The translations under genes and the position numbers were made by a program. Positions 9,962-19,756 of a stretch of 64,000 nucleotides of DNA are shown here, piece after piece. The stretch lies in NCBI GenBank assembly GCA_018292915.2, contig JACVVK020000380.1, positions 363,501-427,500 on the forward strand. Reading direction: 5' to 3'. Position 1 is the stretch's first letter; each line of letters begins with the position of its first letter. This DNA is from Batillaria attramentaria (Eukaryota > Mollusca > Gastropoda > Batillariidae). A model generated the notes under the pieces. That model was not told the origin of the DNA. It worked only from the letters and a program-made list of their open reading frames with translations, and did no database searches.

Positions 9962-10630
9962 AACCTTGTATAACGCCTCCATAGATACCAATTAGTACGG
10001 ATTGGCCGTGTTGTTTTCTGCATAACTCAGTTAAATACGGAAAATCGGTTTGGTCGCGAAAAATACGGAAGAGACAAATTTGAAAATATTTCGAAAGGAT
10101 TGTTAGGAAATACAGCTGCGCGTAAACCGAAAACGACAGAATAAGTGCGAGGGCACCACCTTTTTTAGTTGTGACTGGGATATCACAAGTCACAGCGTGT
10201 CGTACCAGTAAAGCGCACGGTTACACGACTGCCAGTCTGCATGTTGCCGTACTCGGCTGTCTGCTGGCGGGCAGCGGTTTTTTCCGCACACGCAGCCTGC
10301 GGCGTTGCAAGGTTTGGGCAGTGATTGGTCAGTTGGCTGTACGGGCTGCCTGCGGCTAGCTGGCTGCCAGGAAAAATAGAACGGCTTTCTATTGCCGCGC
10401 CGGCACCGGCAAGGGGGATATGCCAGCTGGCCGCCAGCGATTTAATTAGGGTTTCCTGCGTTTCCAGCCCTGCAAGTGCCGATCCTGGCAACGTGTAGCA
10501 GCGGCCCTAAGAGCTGATACGGTCGCAAACTGCTTGCTGTTCAGTTACAAATGGGCAATTCTGCCTCTAGTCAGCTCTGAAACTTTACAATTTTCTCTAA
10601 GCTAGAATTGCTCTGCGTTTTCACTTTTAG

Positions 10631-10631
<1 letters not shown>
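9962..10631. other. Intergenic, with a possible TIR element at about 10209-10510
   Basis: The two ends of 10209-10510 resemble each other in inverted orientation (GCACGGTTACACGACTGCCAG against the reversed GCCGCTGCTACACGTTGCCAG). The interior is rich in GCTGCC-type words. The boundaries are weak and no ORF is supported. Confidence 0.3.
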
Positions 10632-10724
<93 letters not shown>

Positions 10725-10725
10725 A
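10632..10725. repeat. (GT)n(GCGT)n microsatellite
   Basis: About 25 GT units passing into about 11 units of GCGT or GTGC. Confidence 0.95.
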
Positions 10726-10795
10726 TGCTTTCTGTTTGTATAATTTTCTTTGTACGGCAGTATACTGACAAGTGCCGAAAATTACTGACTGAACG

Positions 10796-10916
10796 GCCCG
10801 TGCCACGCTGGACATACCGGTTCTCACTTGAACACCGAAGTTAAGCAACGCTGGGCCCGATTAGTACTTGGATGGGTGACCGTCACGGTCTGGGTATAGG
10901 CGAGGTGCTGCTGGCC
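10796..10916 (+). other. 5S rRNA-like head of the SINE (not a 5S gene)
   Basis: Segments such as GAAGTTAAGCAACGCTGGGC (box A region) and TTAGTACTTGGATGGGTGAC (box C region) are typical of 5S rRNA. It is fused directly to the SINE-V body, lacks a terminator T-run at the gene end, and has diverged 5' bases. It therefore reads as a SINE promoter and not a functional rRNA gene. Confidence 0.85.
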
Positions 10917-11195
10917 CCGGTCCGGGCAGGAATTTGGCCGTGTGAGATTTCTCCTCACTAAATCGAGTCAAAATCATGTGCAGACTCGCTTTCGGTGCCT
11001 ATTTCGGCCCGCGTACACACGCATGCACGTACCATCAAGTGTGCACGATAAAGATCCCAATTCCATCATTCGAAAAAGAGTAGGCCGAAATGGCCGGTGG
11101 GTTGGAAACAAAAACACACGCATGGGGAAAAAAAATGGGTGGCGCCGGTTCATGGCGACACGCTTCCCCCGAAGGAAGCAGCCCGCATTTCCCCA

Positions 11196-11362
11196 GGGAG
11201 CCGGGGTGGCCGAATGGTAGAGCGTTAGACTTCTAATGCTCGGGTCGTGAGTTCGTATCCCGGCTGGAGCCAAATATTTGTGCTGGCTTTTTTATCGTTG
11301 CCCCGTCTTTGATATCGCCCGTATGTGGTGGAAAAGGACGTTAAACCCCCAAACACCCACCC
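11196..11362 (+). mobile_element. SINE-A copy nested in the 5S-headed SINE
   Basis: Target-site duplication AGCCCGCATTTCCCCA at 11180-11195 and 11363-11378. Full length, 167 bp, with intact A-box and B-box-like motifs. Confidence 0.93.
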
Positions 11363-11518
11363 AGCCCGCATTTCCCCAACTACGGTAGTGGGACGAAGAA
11401 GAATTCCATTCCATTCCATTCCATTCCAAATGGTACTGACAGACACTTTTGGGGGTTGGCACCTCAGTGCCTCTATGTTGGTAACACCGCTGAGATGAAA
11501 AACTGCCGCTTTCGAAGA

Positions 11519-11697
11519 TGGTCCATGTGGTTTGGGACTGCGGGACAGGGCCGCATTCCACGCTTCCTGTCATAGCACACCCGCTCTGGGTAGGAGCCGA
11601 CCTAGGTAGGAAAAATCCCGCTTGCCTCGGCTGGGACTCGAACCCGGGTCTCCCGGTCCATGATCCGAAGTGCTAACCACTACACTACGGGGGCCGG
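11519..11697 (-). mobile_element. SINE-B copy with internal deletion
   Basis: The outer parts match 2300-2647 and 30300-30650, but about 170 bp between 'cacgcttcctgtcata' and 'gcacacccgctctgggtag' are missing. The tRNA head (minus strand, right end) is intact. Confidence 0.8.
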
Positions 11698-12385
11698 TGC
11701 TCTAAGATTAATTGCTAGATAGACGGATGTTTCACTTGACCGTCGCAACCGTTTTCGTGACTTCATGGCTTGCAGTAGTAGAGAAATCTGACTTTCTTTT
11801 GAACCTACAGTCTATTCTTGATGAACAGAAACGGACTTGAAAAATGTAATAAAAAAACAGCCACCAATAGCCACCAATTAGCTGGTCCTCAGCCCGCAAC
11901 CAAGTACAAGAGAGAGAGAGGTGGGGGGGGGGGGGGAGAGCCCACACGCTTATCTCGAATCTTGCATGTTCTGGCACGTGGAAGAGAGGGTACCCAACTC
12001 CCCCACCTCCCCCCCCCCCTCACCCCACCCACGCAGTACACTTCTAAAACAACATATACGCCAGCCAGAGTCAACGCAGCGGTTTCAGGTGCTATATTCG
12101 CCCCCAAGTTAAAAGTGATGTACGGATTAATGGCCGCATTCGATGAAATGTTTTTCACAGCGTTGTTGTGGGCCTATTCCTGACAAACGAATTGAGACTG
12201 CATCCAGCAGTGGCTTTATAGGAACTGCAGCTGTTGCAGAGAGCAATCAAACTGGCGTGCACGTGTAATGGCCGGTGATAACTTTGGCTTTGTCGTCTTT
12301 CTACTGGTATACATATCTCTTGTTGGCTTAGTCTACCATTTTTATGTTCACAGATCGTCAGTTCTGAGCTGTTTCGTGGTGTCTA
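11698..12385. other. Unassigned non-coding stretch
   Basis: G-run near 11921-11936 and C-runs near 12000-12022. No supported gene. Confidence 0.4.
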
Positions 12386-12613
12386 TAAGCTTGCCTTACA
12401 CGTGGATAGTTTTCGCACTATCCTATCGACTATCCGGCGGCCGTTAATCCGTTCCGGTAGTCATCCGCTAGTCTATCCATCCCTGCGGACAACCCCCAAT
12501 CCGCTTATATCCGCGATAGAATTGACTTCTAAATTTCTATCCACTGGTCGCTAGTCTAGCATTCAGCGACCAATCAACAGTAGAGTGGTCACGTGAGTCG
12601 TGACGTATTCAAG

Positions 12614-12685
12614 ATGGCCGAGAAGATGGACGACTTTGCCACAGCAAGGTTTATAGAGCTAGTGAGAGAAAATCCAAACATATGA
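12614..12685 (+). pseudogene. MADF-domain protein N-terminus, truncated
   Basis: It reads MAEKMDDFATARFIELVREN plus PNI and then TGA. F-I-E-L-V-R-E-N-P is the opening helix of MADF DNA-binding domains. Beyond the stop the frame has 'DTRDQ', again MADF-like, so the TGA replaces what is normally Trp or Tyr. The ORF is broken and incomplete. Confidence 0.6.
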
Positions 12686-12709
12686 GATACGAGGGACCAG
12701 ACTACACGG

Positions 12710-12865
12710 TTCGTCTTCTTCGGCAAAAATAGCAACAGCGGCCGCAATCACTTCCAAATCTTCATCTGAATTGTCTAAATCGTAGTCCGCCACGGGAGCC
12801 GCCACTTTGTCCTCAAGGGAGAGTAATCTCACGTGATTTTCCATATATACAGGGCTATCGCTCAA
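12710..12865 (-). pseudogene. Possible Harbinger transposase N-terminus, truncated
   Basis: The minus-strand frame ends in VIAAAVAIFAEEDE, an Ala-rich then acidic pattern like the N-termini of Harbinger nucleases. No catalytic DDE region is present. The assignment rests on position within the TIR element and weak composition similarity. Confidence 0.35.
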
Positions 12866-12964
12866 CTATCGACATGTACGGCGAGGGGCCCTCCACCAGT
12901 CGGCTAGATGATAGTCGACAGGACAGGGATAGGGCGACTTCTAGCAACGTGTAGGACCAGCTTA

Positions 12965-14109
12965 TCATCACACCTCAGTGCACGGTGACAGCGTCTGTAA
13001 TGCTGGCACTGAGCCAACAGAAGCGTACTCGATGACGTGGCGACCGCACTGAGCGCTACAGTAATGTAACAACATTCGCAAGATCAGTTTGAATGTTCGA
13101 ACGCTCGCGCAAAGTGAAAACAACATTGTACAACAATCCTACGTACGATTGTATCGGTTTAAGAGCTGTACTAATCAAGAATAGACATCCGCTTCCGCAA
13201 TGGAGTCTCCTGTGTTTGGAGATACCAAAACGTTTCGATTAACATACCTTGATTTAAAAAAAAAAAAAAAAATCTCAATGGTTTGGGTAAGTCAAATTTG
13301 AATTCGGTTTCCGGCAGTCGTGTAAGAAAGAGTGATTGATGACCAAGGGACGGAACTCCCACTCACAACACTGTGTCTGTTTTATCTATTATGAGGCAAG
13401 ATTATAGTCCACATCAAACATGGTTATCAAACTTTGGTGAAGAATTCTGGCACTTTTAAGCTGGTTGTAGCCGCTCTAAGGAGCACCATCCAAACGCATT
13501 TCGATTCGTTCGCTCCGATTTTGTGACTGTGAATTAATGATCTCAGGGTTGTTGTTTTGGTTTTGTTTTGGGATTTTTTCGTTCTTGTTTTTGGTCCCCA
13601 AGTACAGGAGAAAACAGTGGTTATGATAATACCTTTCTCGTTATATTAGGTAATTATTTCAAAGTGAAGCGAAATAAAAATCATCATCAACGTCCTTTTT
13701 TGTCGTATGCTTGTTCTTCCGTTTTTGTGTAATATCTGTTTACGTTTATGTCAGTCGTCCAGATTACTAGTCTAGAGGTTTTTAGATGAAATGTTTCATT
13801 GCCTTAGTTCAGGCTGACATTGATAACGAATCATATCTAACGTTCAAGTCACAATATCTCATATTTCAATGCCGAGACATCACGGGCAGAGTTCCTTGTT
13901 CGTTTGCCGCTACAGAATCTGTCACAGTGACTGAGAATTTTCGATAATTTCCGGAGTTTGTAATCGTCGTCATCGGTATCTTACGTAATATATTTTATCT
14001 TCTTACTGACGACAGCGGTATTGTTTGGTGCTGTTTTGCTCGTGGCGGTGTTTGCAGGAACTGAAGGCGGCTGCTGCATTTCTTTTTCAGCGGTACTGGT
14101 CTGTCCTCT
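12965..14109. other. Intergenic, mostly unassigned
   Basis: 12972-13040 ('gtgacagcgtct', 'ccaacagaagcgtac') recurs in diverged form near 61930-61985, so it is a dispersed repeat. The remainder is A/T-rich without supported ORFs. Confidence 0.4.
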
Positions 14110-14262
<153 letters not shown>

Positions 14263-14377
14263 TTTGTTTTTGTTTTTGTTTTGTTTCGGATGGGAGGTGT
14301 TGTGTTTGGTTTTCATTGCTTTTTTTAATTTGCGATTTTGTAGTTTGTCGGTTGGTTTGTATGTTTACTCTTATCAC

Positions 14378-14451
14378 TCTTCGTTGCCCCGTCTTTGATA
14401 TCACCCGTATGTGGTGGAAAAGGACGTTAAACACCAAACACCCACCCACCC
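14378..14451 (+). mobile_element. SINE-A copy, strongly 5'-truncated, upstream of LPMO-2
   Basis: Target-site duplication ACTCTTATCAC at 14367-14377 and 14452-14462 brackets only the 3' 74 bp of SINE-A. It lies about 95 bp upstream of the LPMO-2 ATG, mirroring the SINE-A upstream of LPMO-1, but its own duplication shows a separate insertion. Confidence 0.9.
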
Positions 14452-14475
14452 ACTCTTATCACACATGCGTTTCGG

Positions 14476-14486
14476 CATCGACGTAC
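14476..14486 (+). promoter_or_regulatory. Conserved 5' flank block CATCGACGTAC of LPMO-2
   Basis: Identical to 6274-6284 and at the same 72-bp distance from the ATG. Confidence 0.45.
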
Positions 14487-14547
14487 AGACATTTGCTGTA
14501 GTATTTGCAGGCGTAATAATGCTGCGAGCATCGGAAGGAAGATCAAG

Positions 14548-14745
14548 ATGACAATCACGCATGAAATGCTCATCAAAGTCCAGCAGCTGGTGGTGGTGGT
14601 GATGCTGATGCTGATGGCGCAGCTGAGGTTGGTGGACGGCCACGGCTATGTCATGGACCCTCCACAGAGGTCGAGCATGTGGAGGTTTGGCTACGACACC
14701 CCCATAAACCACGACGACGACCATCTCTTCTGTGGCGGAGTGACG
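14548..14745 (+). CDS. LPMO-2 exon 1
   Basis: 66 codons: signal peptide and mature N-terminus to FCGGVT; donor GTAACT at 14746. Start context is CAAGATGA. Confidence 0.9.
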
Positions 14746-15170
14746 GTAACTGTACCTTGCGCATTTCTTTGTCTAGCAGGCATGCTTTTTTTTTCTTTCT
14801 TTTTTTTTCTTTTTTTTTTACTTCATTATCCCTTTCGGGAAATTCGGGCTGCTCCCCCCCCCCCCTCCGGGGGGGAAGCGCGTCGCCGCGATGCATCGCC
14901 ACCCAATACCTATCCTATACTTTTTTTTTACAATTTTGCTGGGGGAGGAAAGCCGGATAACCCGGAGAGAAACCCCACGTTGAGCAGCCCGGTAGCCAGG
15001 CAAAACCGGTATCACATATCACAAGCTCGACTTGGGCTCGAACCCACGCTTCATCGCCATGACATTGGTGACGGCTGTTCAGTAGCGCAGCGGCTAAATC
15101 CGCGCCGTTACCTATTAGACCACCGCTCACTGGATTGAATAGTGTTCAGCTGGACTGAGGTAACTGGTTC

Positions 15171-15248
<78 letters not shown>

Positions 15249-18200
15249 AGCAGACTCTGCAGATATGCACAAAGACCCTGGAAAATGGCCTCTGACATGC
15301 ATTTCTGTCCAAAACTTTACCAGTTGTATACGCTCGTCTTTGACGTCAACCATTGGCATGAATCGGAGACTTGGCTTAACGTACACAAACAGAACTGTCT
15401 TTTTTAATTCATTATGTGTATGTGTGTTGGTTACTTGAACGTGCAGCGTCTCCTGCATGTCCTAGGTTTATATTGCCCCGTAGATCAGTTTGCATCAGCT
15501 GCCCAACGTTACATTTTTGTTGTTTTTTTCACGTAGTGCGGACACACTTAGCCGCGAATTAGTCTTTGTGGCTTGCGCGGCTTTAAACCCTAAAAACTCA
15601 CTCACTCACTCACTCACTCACTCACTCACTCACTCACTCACTCACTCACTCACTCACTTGATGGTGCAGTTACTAAGGGTTTACATACATATAACATTCA
15701 AGGGCAAATACCTGACAGGAGTTTAAAAAAACAACACTTGAATATCTCATCTTCGCTCAGGCCTCATTGAGGTCATGCTGGTCTACTTTCTGTTTAGGCC
15801 AGAAAGCCACTTCACCTAAATCCACTCGCGTCACCTTTGCCTCTCTGGTCCCAGCTTCACTGGCAGCTTGCCTCCTCTTGCAACCCCCTGGGATGCACCT
15901 TGCCTTACAAAATACAAGGGGGGGGGGGGTGGGTGTTGGGGGTTTAACGTCCTTTTCCATCACATAGGGTGATCCTACAAAATACAAAAAAACCCACGAA
16001 AATCACGCTTTTTCGTGACAACAAAAATCGCTATAACTGAACAAGCACTCTCGCCAAACAGGGTACCTCAAATTAACACCAAACTTGACCCAACGCTCAG
16101 TTTGTGTCCGTACAGTAAACAGAATACTCTATTAATCCCTACAAATAGACACATAAAAAATTAAGTATAAGAAACTTGACCAGTAAAATTACTGAAAATC
16201 AAGACTATAACACACTATCACATACATGCGTTTTAATGTCGCATTCATGAACTGAGTGCCCTCATTCCGGCATTCACTCTACTCATTCATTTGCTCTGCT
16301 CTGCTCTCTCTCTCTCTCTCTCTCTTCCCCAGTCCCTCCCTCCCCCTCCTCCCTCCCTTCCCATATACCCCTCTCTCGCGTTCTGCTTGAGTTGGCAGCT
16401 CTGATAGCCATGGGCACAAATGATCTAGCCTACCTTGTAGTTCTTGCTCTTGGTACCAAAAGATCTAGCATACCTTGTAGGTCTTGCTCTTGGTACCAAA
16501 AGATCTAGCCTACCTTGTAGTTCTTGCTCTTGGTACCAAAAGATCTAGCATACCTTGTAGTTCTTGCTCTTGGTACCAAAAGATCTAGCCTACCTTGTAG
16601 TTCTTGCTCTTGGTACCAAAAGATCTAGCCTACCTTGTAGTTCTTGCTGCTGGTACCAAAAGATCTAGCATACCTTGTAGTTCTTGCTCTTGGTACCAAA
16701 AGATCTAGCATACCTTGTAGTTCTTGCTCTTGGTACCAAAAGCTCTAGCATACCTTGTAGTTCTTGCTGTTGGTACTCTGAACCTACCACTACGTACTAT
16801 CGTCATGCTGTGCATGTACCAAGAGAAGCTAGGCAAGACTACAACCACCCAAACTCTGCCTCAGCGTCAGTGGAAAGTGAACGGCGGTAAATGCGGAATT
16901 TGTGGTGACCCTTACGACACCCCGGACCCCAAACCAAACGAGGCAGGCGGCATGTACGCTACGGGCATCATCGTCAGGACCTACCATCAAGCTGACGTCA
17001 TCACTGTGACCGTTAAACTTACATCCAGTCATGGAGGCAGCTTCGTATTCAAGCTCTGCCCGAACAATGACGTCACGAAAGAGGCCACACAGGAATGTCT
17101 GGACAGAAACGTTCTGCAGGTAATGTTTGTCTTCTTGAAGAGCATGGAGCGACTGAAACAAACACGTTACTAGACAGTTTTCAGGGTCTAGAGATACCAA
17201 AAAAGTTTCTCGGCTCAGAGCGCTGCAAACTGAATCCAACACGCACGCATTCTCTCACATATAGGATATCATTCGTTTTGTTCCCCTAATCTACCACCCA
17301 CCACCGCTACCTCGTCATTATCATCGTCATCATTATCATCAAGTGACGGGACACTGCTTCGAAAACACCGTAAACGTAGATGACCGGTTAAGTAAAGGCA
17401 AAATGACAGACTGATAAAAAAAAAATATATAAAAAAATCAATTTAAAAGCGGGTCTAAGCGGCCCGAAACTTCAATAGCTGAGCTGAACCCAACACGCAC
17501 GCTCTTGTGAATCACACGCATTCTCTCACATAATTATAGGACACCATCGCATTACAGTCACATGATACGAAGGTCCAGCTTAGTATTAATTTAGTTTCGG
17601 GCCACTTAGACCCCGCTTTTATTTTGATTTATTTGGTTGGCTGAAAATGTCCGCCGGAAGCACATCACCAGAACAACAAATAGAAAACAGACCATTTCGA
17701 ACTGACACGAATGTCCGCAGGACTGGCTTGCAGTAGGACTTACCAGTAAACAGAATCGACGTCAAATTTCGACTTCGTAGTAACTTCAAAGTTGCGTTGT
17801 CCTACAGGTGGTGAATTCCGAGGGGCGGCCAAGTGAACATCAGTTTTATTTACAACACGGTATAACGAAGCACCACGTGCGACTACAGCTGCCCAGGGAC
17901 GTCACTTGCACCCAGTGTGTTTTACAGTGGACCTACAGAACAGGTCAGGCAGGGGCGCCGGAAGATGTTGGAGGGAGGGGGGGGGCAGAATCTCAGAGGG
18001 GGGGAAACGCCAGAGCCACTGAAAGGTAGGACGTTGCCCAAAGAAAGTGAAAAGCGGGGGGGGGGGGGGGGCGATCAGATGCTGCGCAGACAAAAACCTT
18101 TACAAACCAGGGAGCCACTGAAAGGAAGGACGTTGCCCAAAGAAAGTGAAAAGCGGGGGGGGGGGGGGGGGGGGGGGGGAGTGATTATCAGACGACTTTC

Positions 18201-19448
18201 TGCCAAGTCGCTTTGGTATTTCATGCAACGGCTAAACTGAGTTCTCTCTTGGGTGGGATGAGGGAGAGAGCAGGAATAGGGGGAGGGGGGGGGGCAAGAC
18301 CATGGCTTTGCCCCCCCCCCCCTCTTGCCATAGTCACCTGATTTTCCAGGGGGGGCAAAAAGATACTCTTGCCCCCCCCCCCCCCCCCCCCGCTCGGGTA
18401 CAGGGGGGGGGGGGCAGCTGCCCCCCCCCCCCCGGTTCCGGCGCCCCTGTGCGTATTATGGTTGTGTGTCACACAGGTGCTTGTATCGATGGCAAGTCAG
18501 TGTGGTGGTGTGTAGGTCATAGAAGACAAATGCACGAAGCCTGAAAATGCCTATATATTCCCTGTTAGCCTCAGGCATCGTAGTCACCCCCTAACAATGC
18601 TTCAACGCGCACGCTCACGTGATTCACACGCATTCTCTCATACGTATGAGATGAACACATTATAATCACGTGGTGCGAAGGATCTGGGCCTGTGTGTAAT
18701 AGTCGAGGTTAGGGCTTTTAGCCCCGGGTTAGAGTCTAACCTCGAAGTAAACTATGTCTAGGGTTAAATTCTTTGTTGTTTTTTATTTTAAATCAGGAAG
18801 CGGGCCCATTCCAGGAAGCTGCCTGAGCCGTTACAGAAGAATTTTTTTGCTTCCTTTCTTTGCTTCCTTTCTTTGCTCCCTTTTTTATTTAATTTTGCTT
18901 TTGGGTTTCTTTTGTCCTAGTCTGGGTTAGGCCCGTAGCCGTGGGTTAAATTAACCTCGACTTTTACAAACGGGCCTAGCTCAGCAATTTCGATTTCGGA
19001 ATTTAGACCTGAATTTATGTTCAAATTTTGTGGGCTGAACATTTCTAAAGCAGAGGGGGAGGAAGCCAGAGTATCCCGCAGAGAACCTTTGAACACGATA
19101 AATAAATAAATAAAGGTGGGTTTGTTTTGTTTTTTGTTGTTGTTTTTAGTCGCCGCAGGTAACAGCTGGGGTTGTGACAACACTGGTTGCTGCAACGGCT
19201 GCGGGGATCAAGAGAACTTAGTCAACTGCGTCGACATCGCCATAACGCCTACTTCTGGCCCTGTCCACCAGCGTCAAAACTCCACCACCACCACCACCAC
19301 CACCACCACCACGGGGACGGGAGATTCGACTGCAAAGAAAAAGTGCCGACCTACAGAAGTCTACAAGTCAGTTCCCAAAATGGACGAGTGGTGTCAGTTG
19401 CACTGTGCAGTGAACTACTGCCCTGCCACTCACTGTGTGTGCCAGTAG
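14548..19448 (+). CDS. LPMO-2: secreted AA15 lytic polysaccharide monooxygenase (gene span, 4 exons)
   Basis: Exons 14548-14745, 16865-17119, 17808-17943 and 19159-19448 give 292 residues with the same intron phases as LPMO-1. Residues 1-31 are the signal peptide with a Val/Leu/Met core. Mature His1 is H32 in HGYVMDPPQRSSMWRFGY. The second brace His is H122 (mature 91) in SSHGGSFVFKLCP. The segment that ends the catalytic domain reads GDQENLVNCVD, with Leu (L217, mature 186) where the other two copies have Phe at the likely axial copper site. The linker is short (226-258, a ten-Thr run) and is followed by the six-Cys module (259-292) with a two-residue shorter loop. Exon 2 is nearly identical to that of LPMO-1, so this is the most recent duplicate pair. 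It encodes an intact protein; whether it is an active oxidase is open. Confidence 0.92.
14818..15130 (-). mobile_element. SINE-C copy 1
   Basis: Recurs at 23716-24000. The minus strand starts with a tRNA-like head (GGTCTAATAGGTAACGGCGC, then GGGTTCGAGCCC); the other end reads 'cattatccctttcgggaaat'. Two copies with the same ends support a SINE. Confidence 0.7.
15172..15246. repeat. (GT)n microsatellite
   Basis: About 37 GT units in LPMO-2 intron 1. Confidence 0.95.
15445..15657 (+). mobile_element. SINE-D copy with long (ACTC)n tail
   Basis: Same body as 8324-8492; the tail is about 15 tetranucleotide units (15597-15657). Confidence 0.65.
15775..16150. repeat. Dispersed repeat R, copy 1
   Basis: Shares 'gtctactttctgtttaggcc' through 'gtttgtgtccgta' with 25920-26190. 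A SINE-A fragment (15918-15972) is inserted in this copy only. The class of R is unknown. Confidence 0.7.
15918..15972 (-). mobile_element. SINE-A tail fragment inserted in repeat R
   Basis: Reverse-orientation tail (GTTTAACGTCCTTTTCCATC) between direct repeats TACAAAATACAA at about 15906-15917 and 15975-15986. The copy in the other R repeat lacks it. Confidence 0.8.
16420..16785. repeat. 40-bp minisatellite, about nine units, before LPMO-2 exon 2
   Basis: Unit begins AGATCTAGCMTACCTTGTAG and ends in TTGGTACCAAA; the period is exactly 40. It stops about 80 bp before the exon 2 acceptor. Each unit carries a BglII-like AGATCT and a KpnI-like GGTACC palindrome. Confidence 0.95.
16865..17119 (+). 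CDS. LPMO-2 exon 2
   Basis: Acceptor CTCAG|CGTCAGTGG, donor CAG|GTAATG. 85 codons, phase 0 at both ends, from [15 protein letters not shown] to ECLDRNVLQ. Holds the second copper His. Confidence 0.92.
17428..17625. mobile_element. MITE-F with about 36-bp TIRs in LPMO-2 intron 2
   Basis: Left end AAAAGCGGGTCTAAGCGGCC and right end reversed AAAAGCGGGGTCTAAGTGGC, both continuing CCCGAAACT. The interior includes 'attctctcacataattatag', which also occurs as a dispersed repeat near 18630 and 48900. No ORF. Confidence 0.7.
17808..17943 (+). CDS. LPMO-2 exon 3
   Basis: Acceptor CCTACAG|GTGGTGAATTC, donor ACAG|GTCAGG. 45 codons plus one base. Encodes VVNSEGRPSEHQFYLQHG through [12 protein letters not shown]. 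Confidence 0.9.
17950..18449. mobile_element. GC-rich TIR element touching the LPMO-2 exon 3 donor
   Basis: TIR CAGGGGCGCCGGAA at 17950 and its reverse complement ending at 18449. The interior has long G-runs (18057-18071, 18156-18179, 18283-18293), then C-runs (18310-18322, 18373-18391, 18421-18433), plus a duplicated 'ggacgttgcccaaagaaa' block. A CAGGGG end is common in hAT-type elements, but no 8-bp duplication is visible. Confidence 0.6.
18600..19090. repeat. Dispersed repeat E, interrupted by MITE-G
   Basis: 18600-18685 and 18977-19090 together match, inverted, the block at about 48790-48960 in LPMO-3 intron 3 ('cacgtggtgcgaag' joined to 'agctcagcaattt'). The uninterrupted copy in LPMO-3 acts as the empty site. 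Confidence 0.7.
18686..18976. mobile_element. MITE-G copy 2
   Basis: Ends GGGCCTGTGTGTAATAGTCG and reversed GGCCCGTTTGTAAAAGTCG-like; interior as at 4762 but opposite orientation. Sits inside repeat E. Confidence 0.8.
19159..19448 (+). CDS. LPMO-2 exon 4
   Basis: Acceptor GCCGCAG|GTAACAGC. Split Gly codon, [20 protein letters not shown], then Leu, short Thr linker, six-Cys module and TAG at 19446-19448. Confidence 0.92.
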
Positions 19449-19756
19449 TGAACTTATAGAAACACCAAAGAATTTGATTTTGTTCTCGGTACGGCTCACT
19501 TTGTTTAAAGGCACTAATGTTACCATTGTCTATGCTTACAGAAGCCTGAACCAGTCGAACACAGGCAGCTTATGGCCAGTTTCACTTATTGTTACAGTCT
19601 GGCTATTTTTACAGTCTGGCTTTAGTTTAATGGTCAAATTTTCCATTTGTCTAGCTCAGTCTGACTCCGTGACGTTGTTTATTCATATCGAACGTTCAAA
19701 TCTTAGTATCTCATATTTGTCTCAGATAGAGGCGTCACTCAGTCAAGATTCTCCTG

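Larger units (their letters stand above)
10796..11430 (+). mobile_element. SINE-V copy with a 5S rRNA-like head, interrupted by SINE-A
   Basis: The head (10796-10916) is 5S rRNA-like. The body (GTGCAGACTCG, 'aagtgtgcacgataaagatc', TTCGAAAAAGAGTAGGC) is that of the tRNA-headed SINE-V copies at 52968 and 60437. The tail is (CATTC)n at about 11401-11427. A SINE-A is nested at 11196-11362. Confidence 0.85.
12386..12964. mobile_element. PIF/Harbinger-like deletion derivative carrying both ORF starts
   Basis: Terminal inverted repeats of about 40 bp: left TAAGCTTGCCTTACACGTGG, right reversed TAAGCTGGTCCTACACGTTG, with similarity continuing to CGCNCTATCC. Inside, a MADF-like N-terminus (12614-12685, +) and a second acidic N-terminus (12710-12865, -) converge on a missing middle. 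Two convergent ORFs, a MADF/Myb-type protein and a nuclease, are the known layout of autonomous PIF/Harbinger elements. Confidence 0.75.

Noticed and set aside
10796..10916. Functional 5S rRNA gene
   Set aside because: Diverged at the 5' side and fused to a SINE body with a pentanucleotide tail; no terminator at the gene end.
16420..16785. CRISPR-like array (also 41560-42200 and 59639-60165)
   Set aside because: These are contiguous tandem repeats without unique spacers, in an animal genome with no cas genes.
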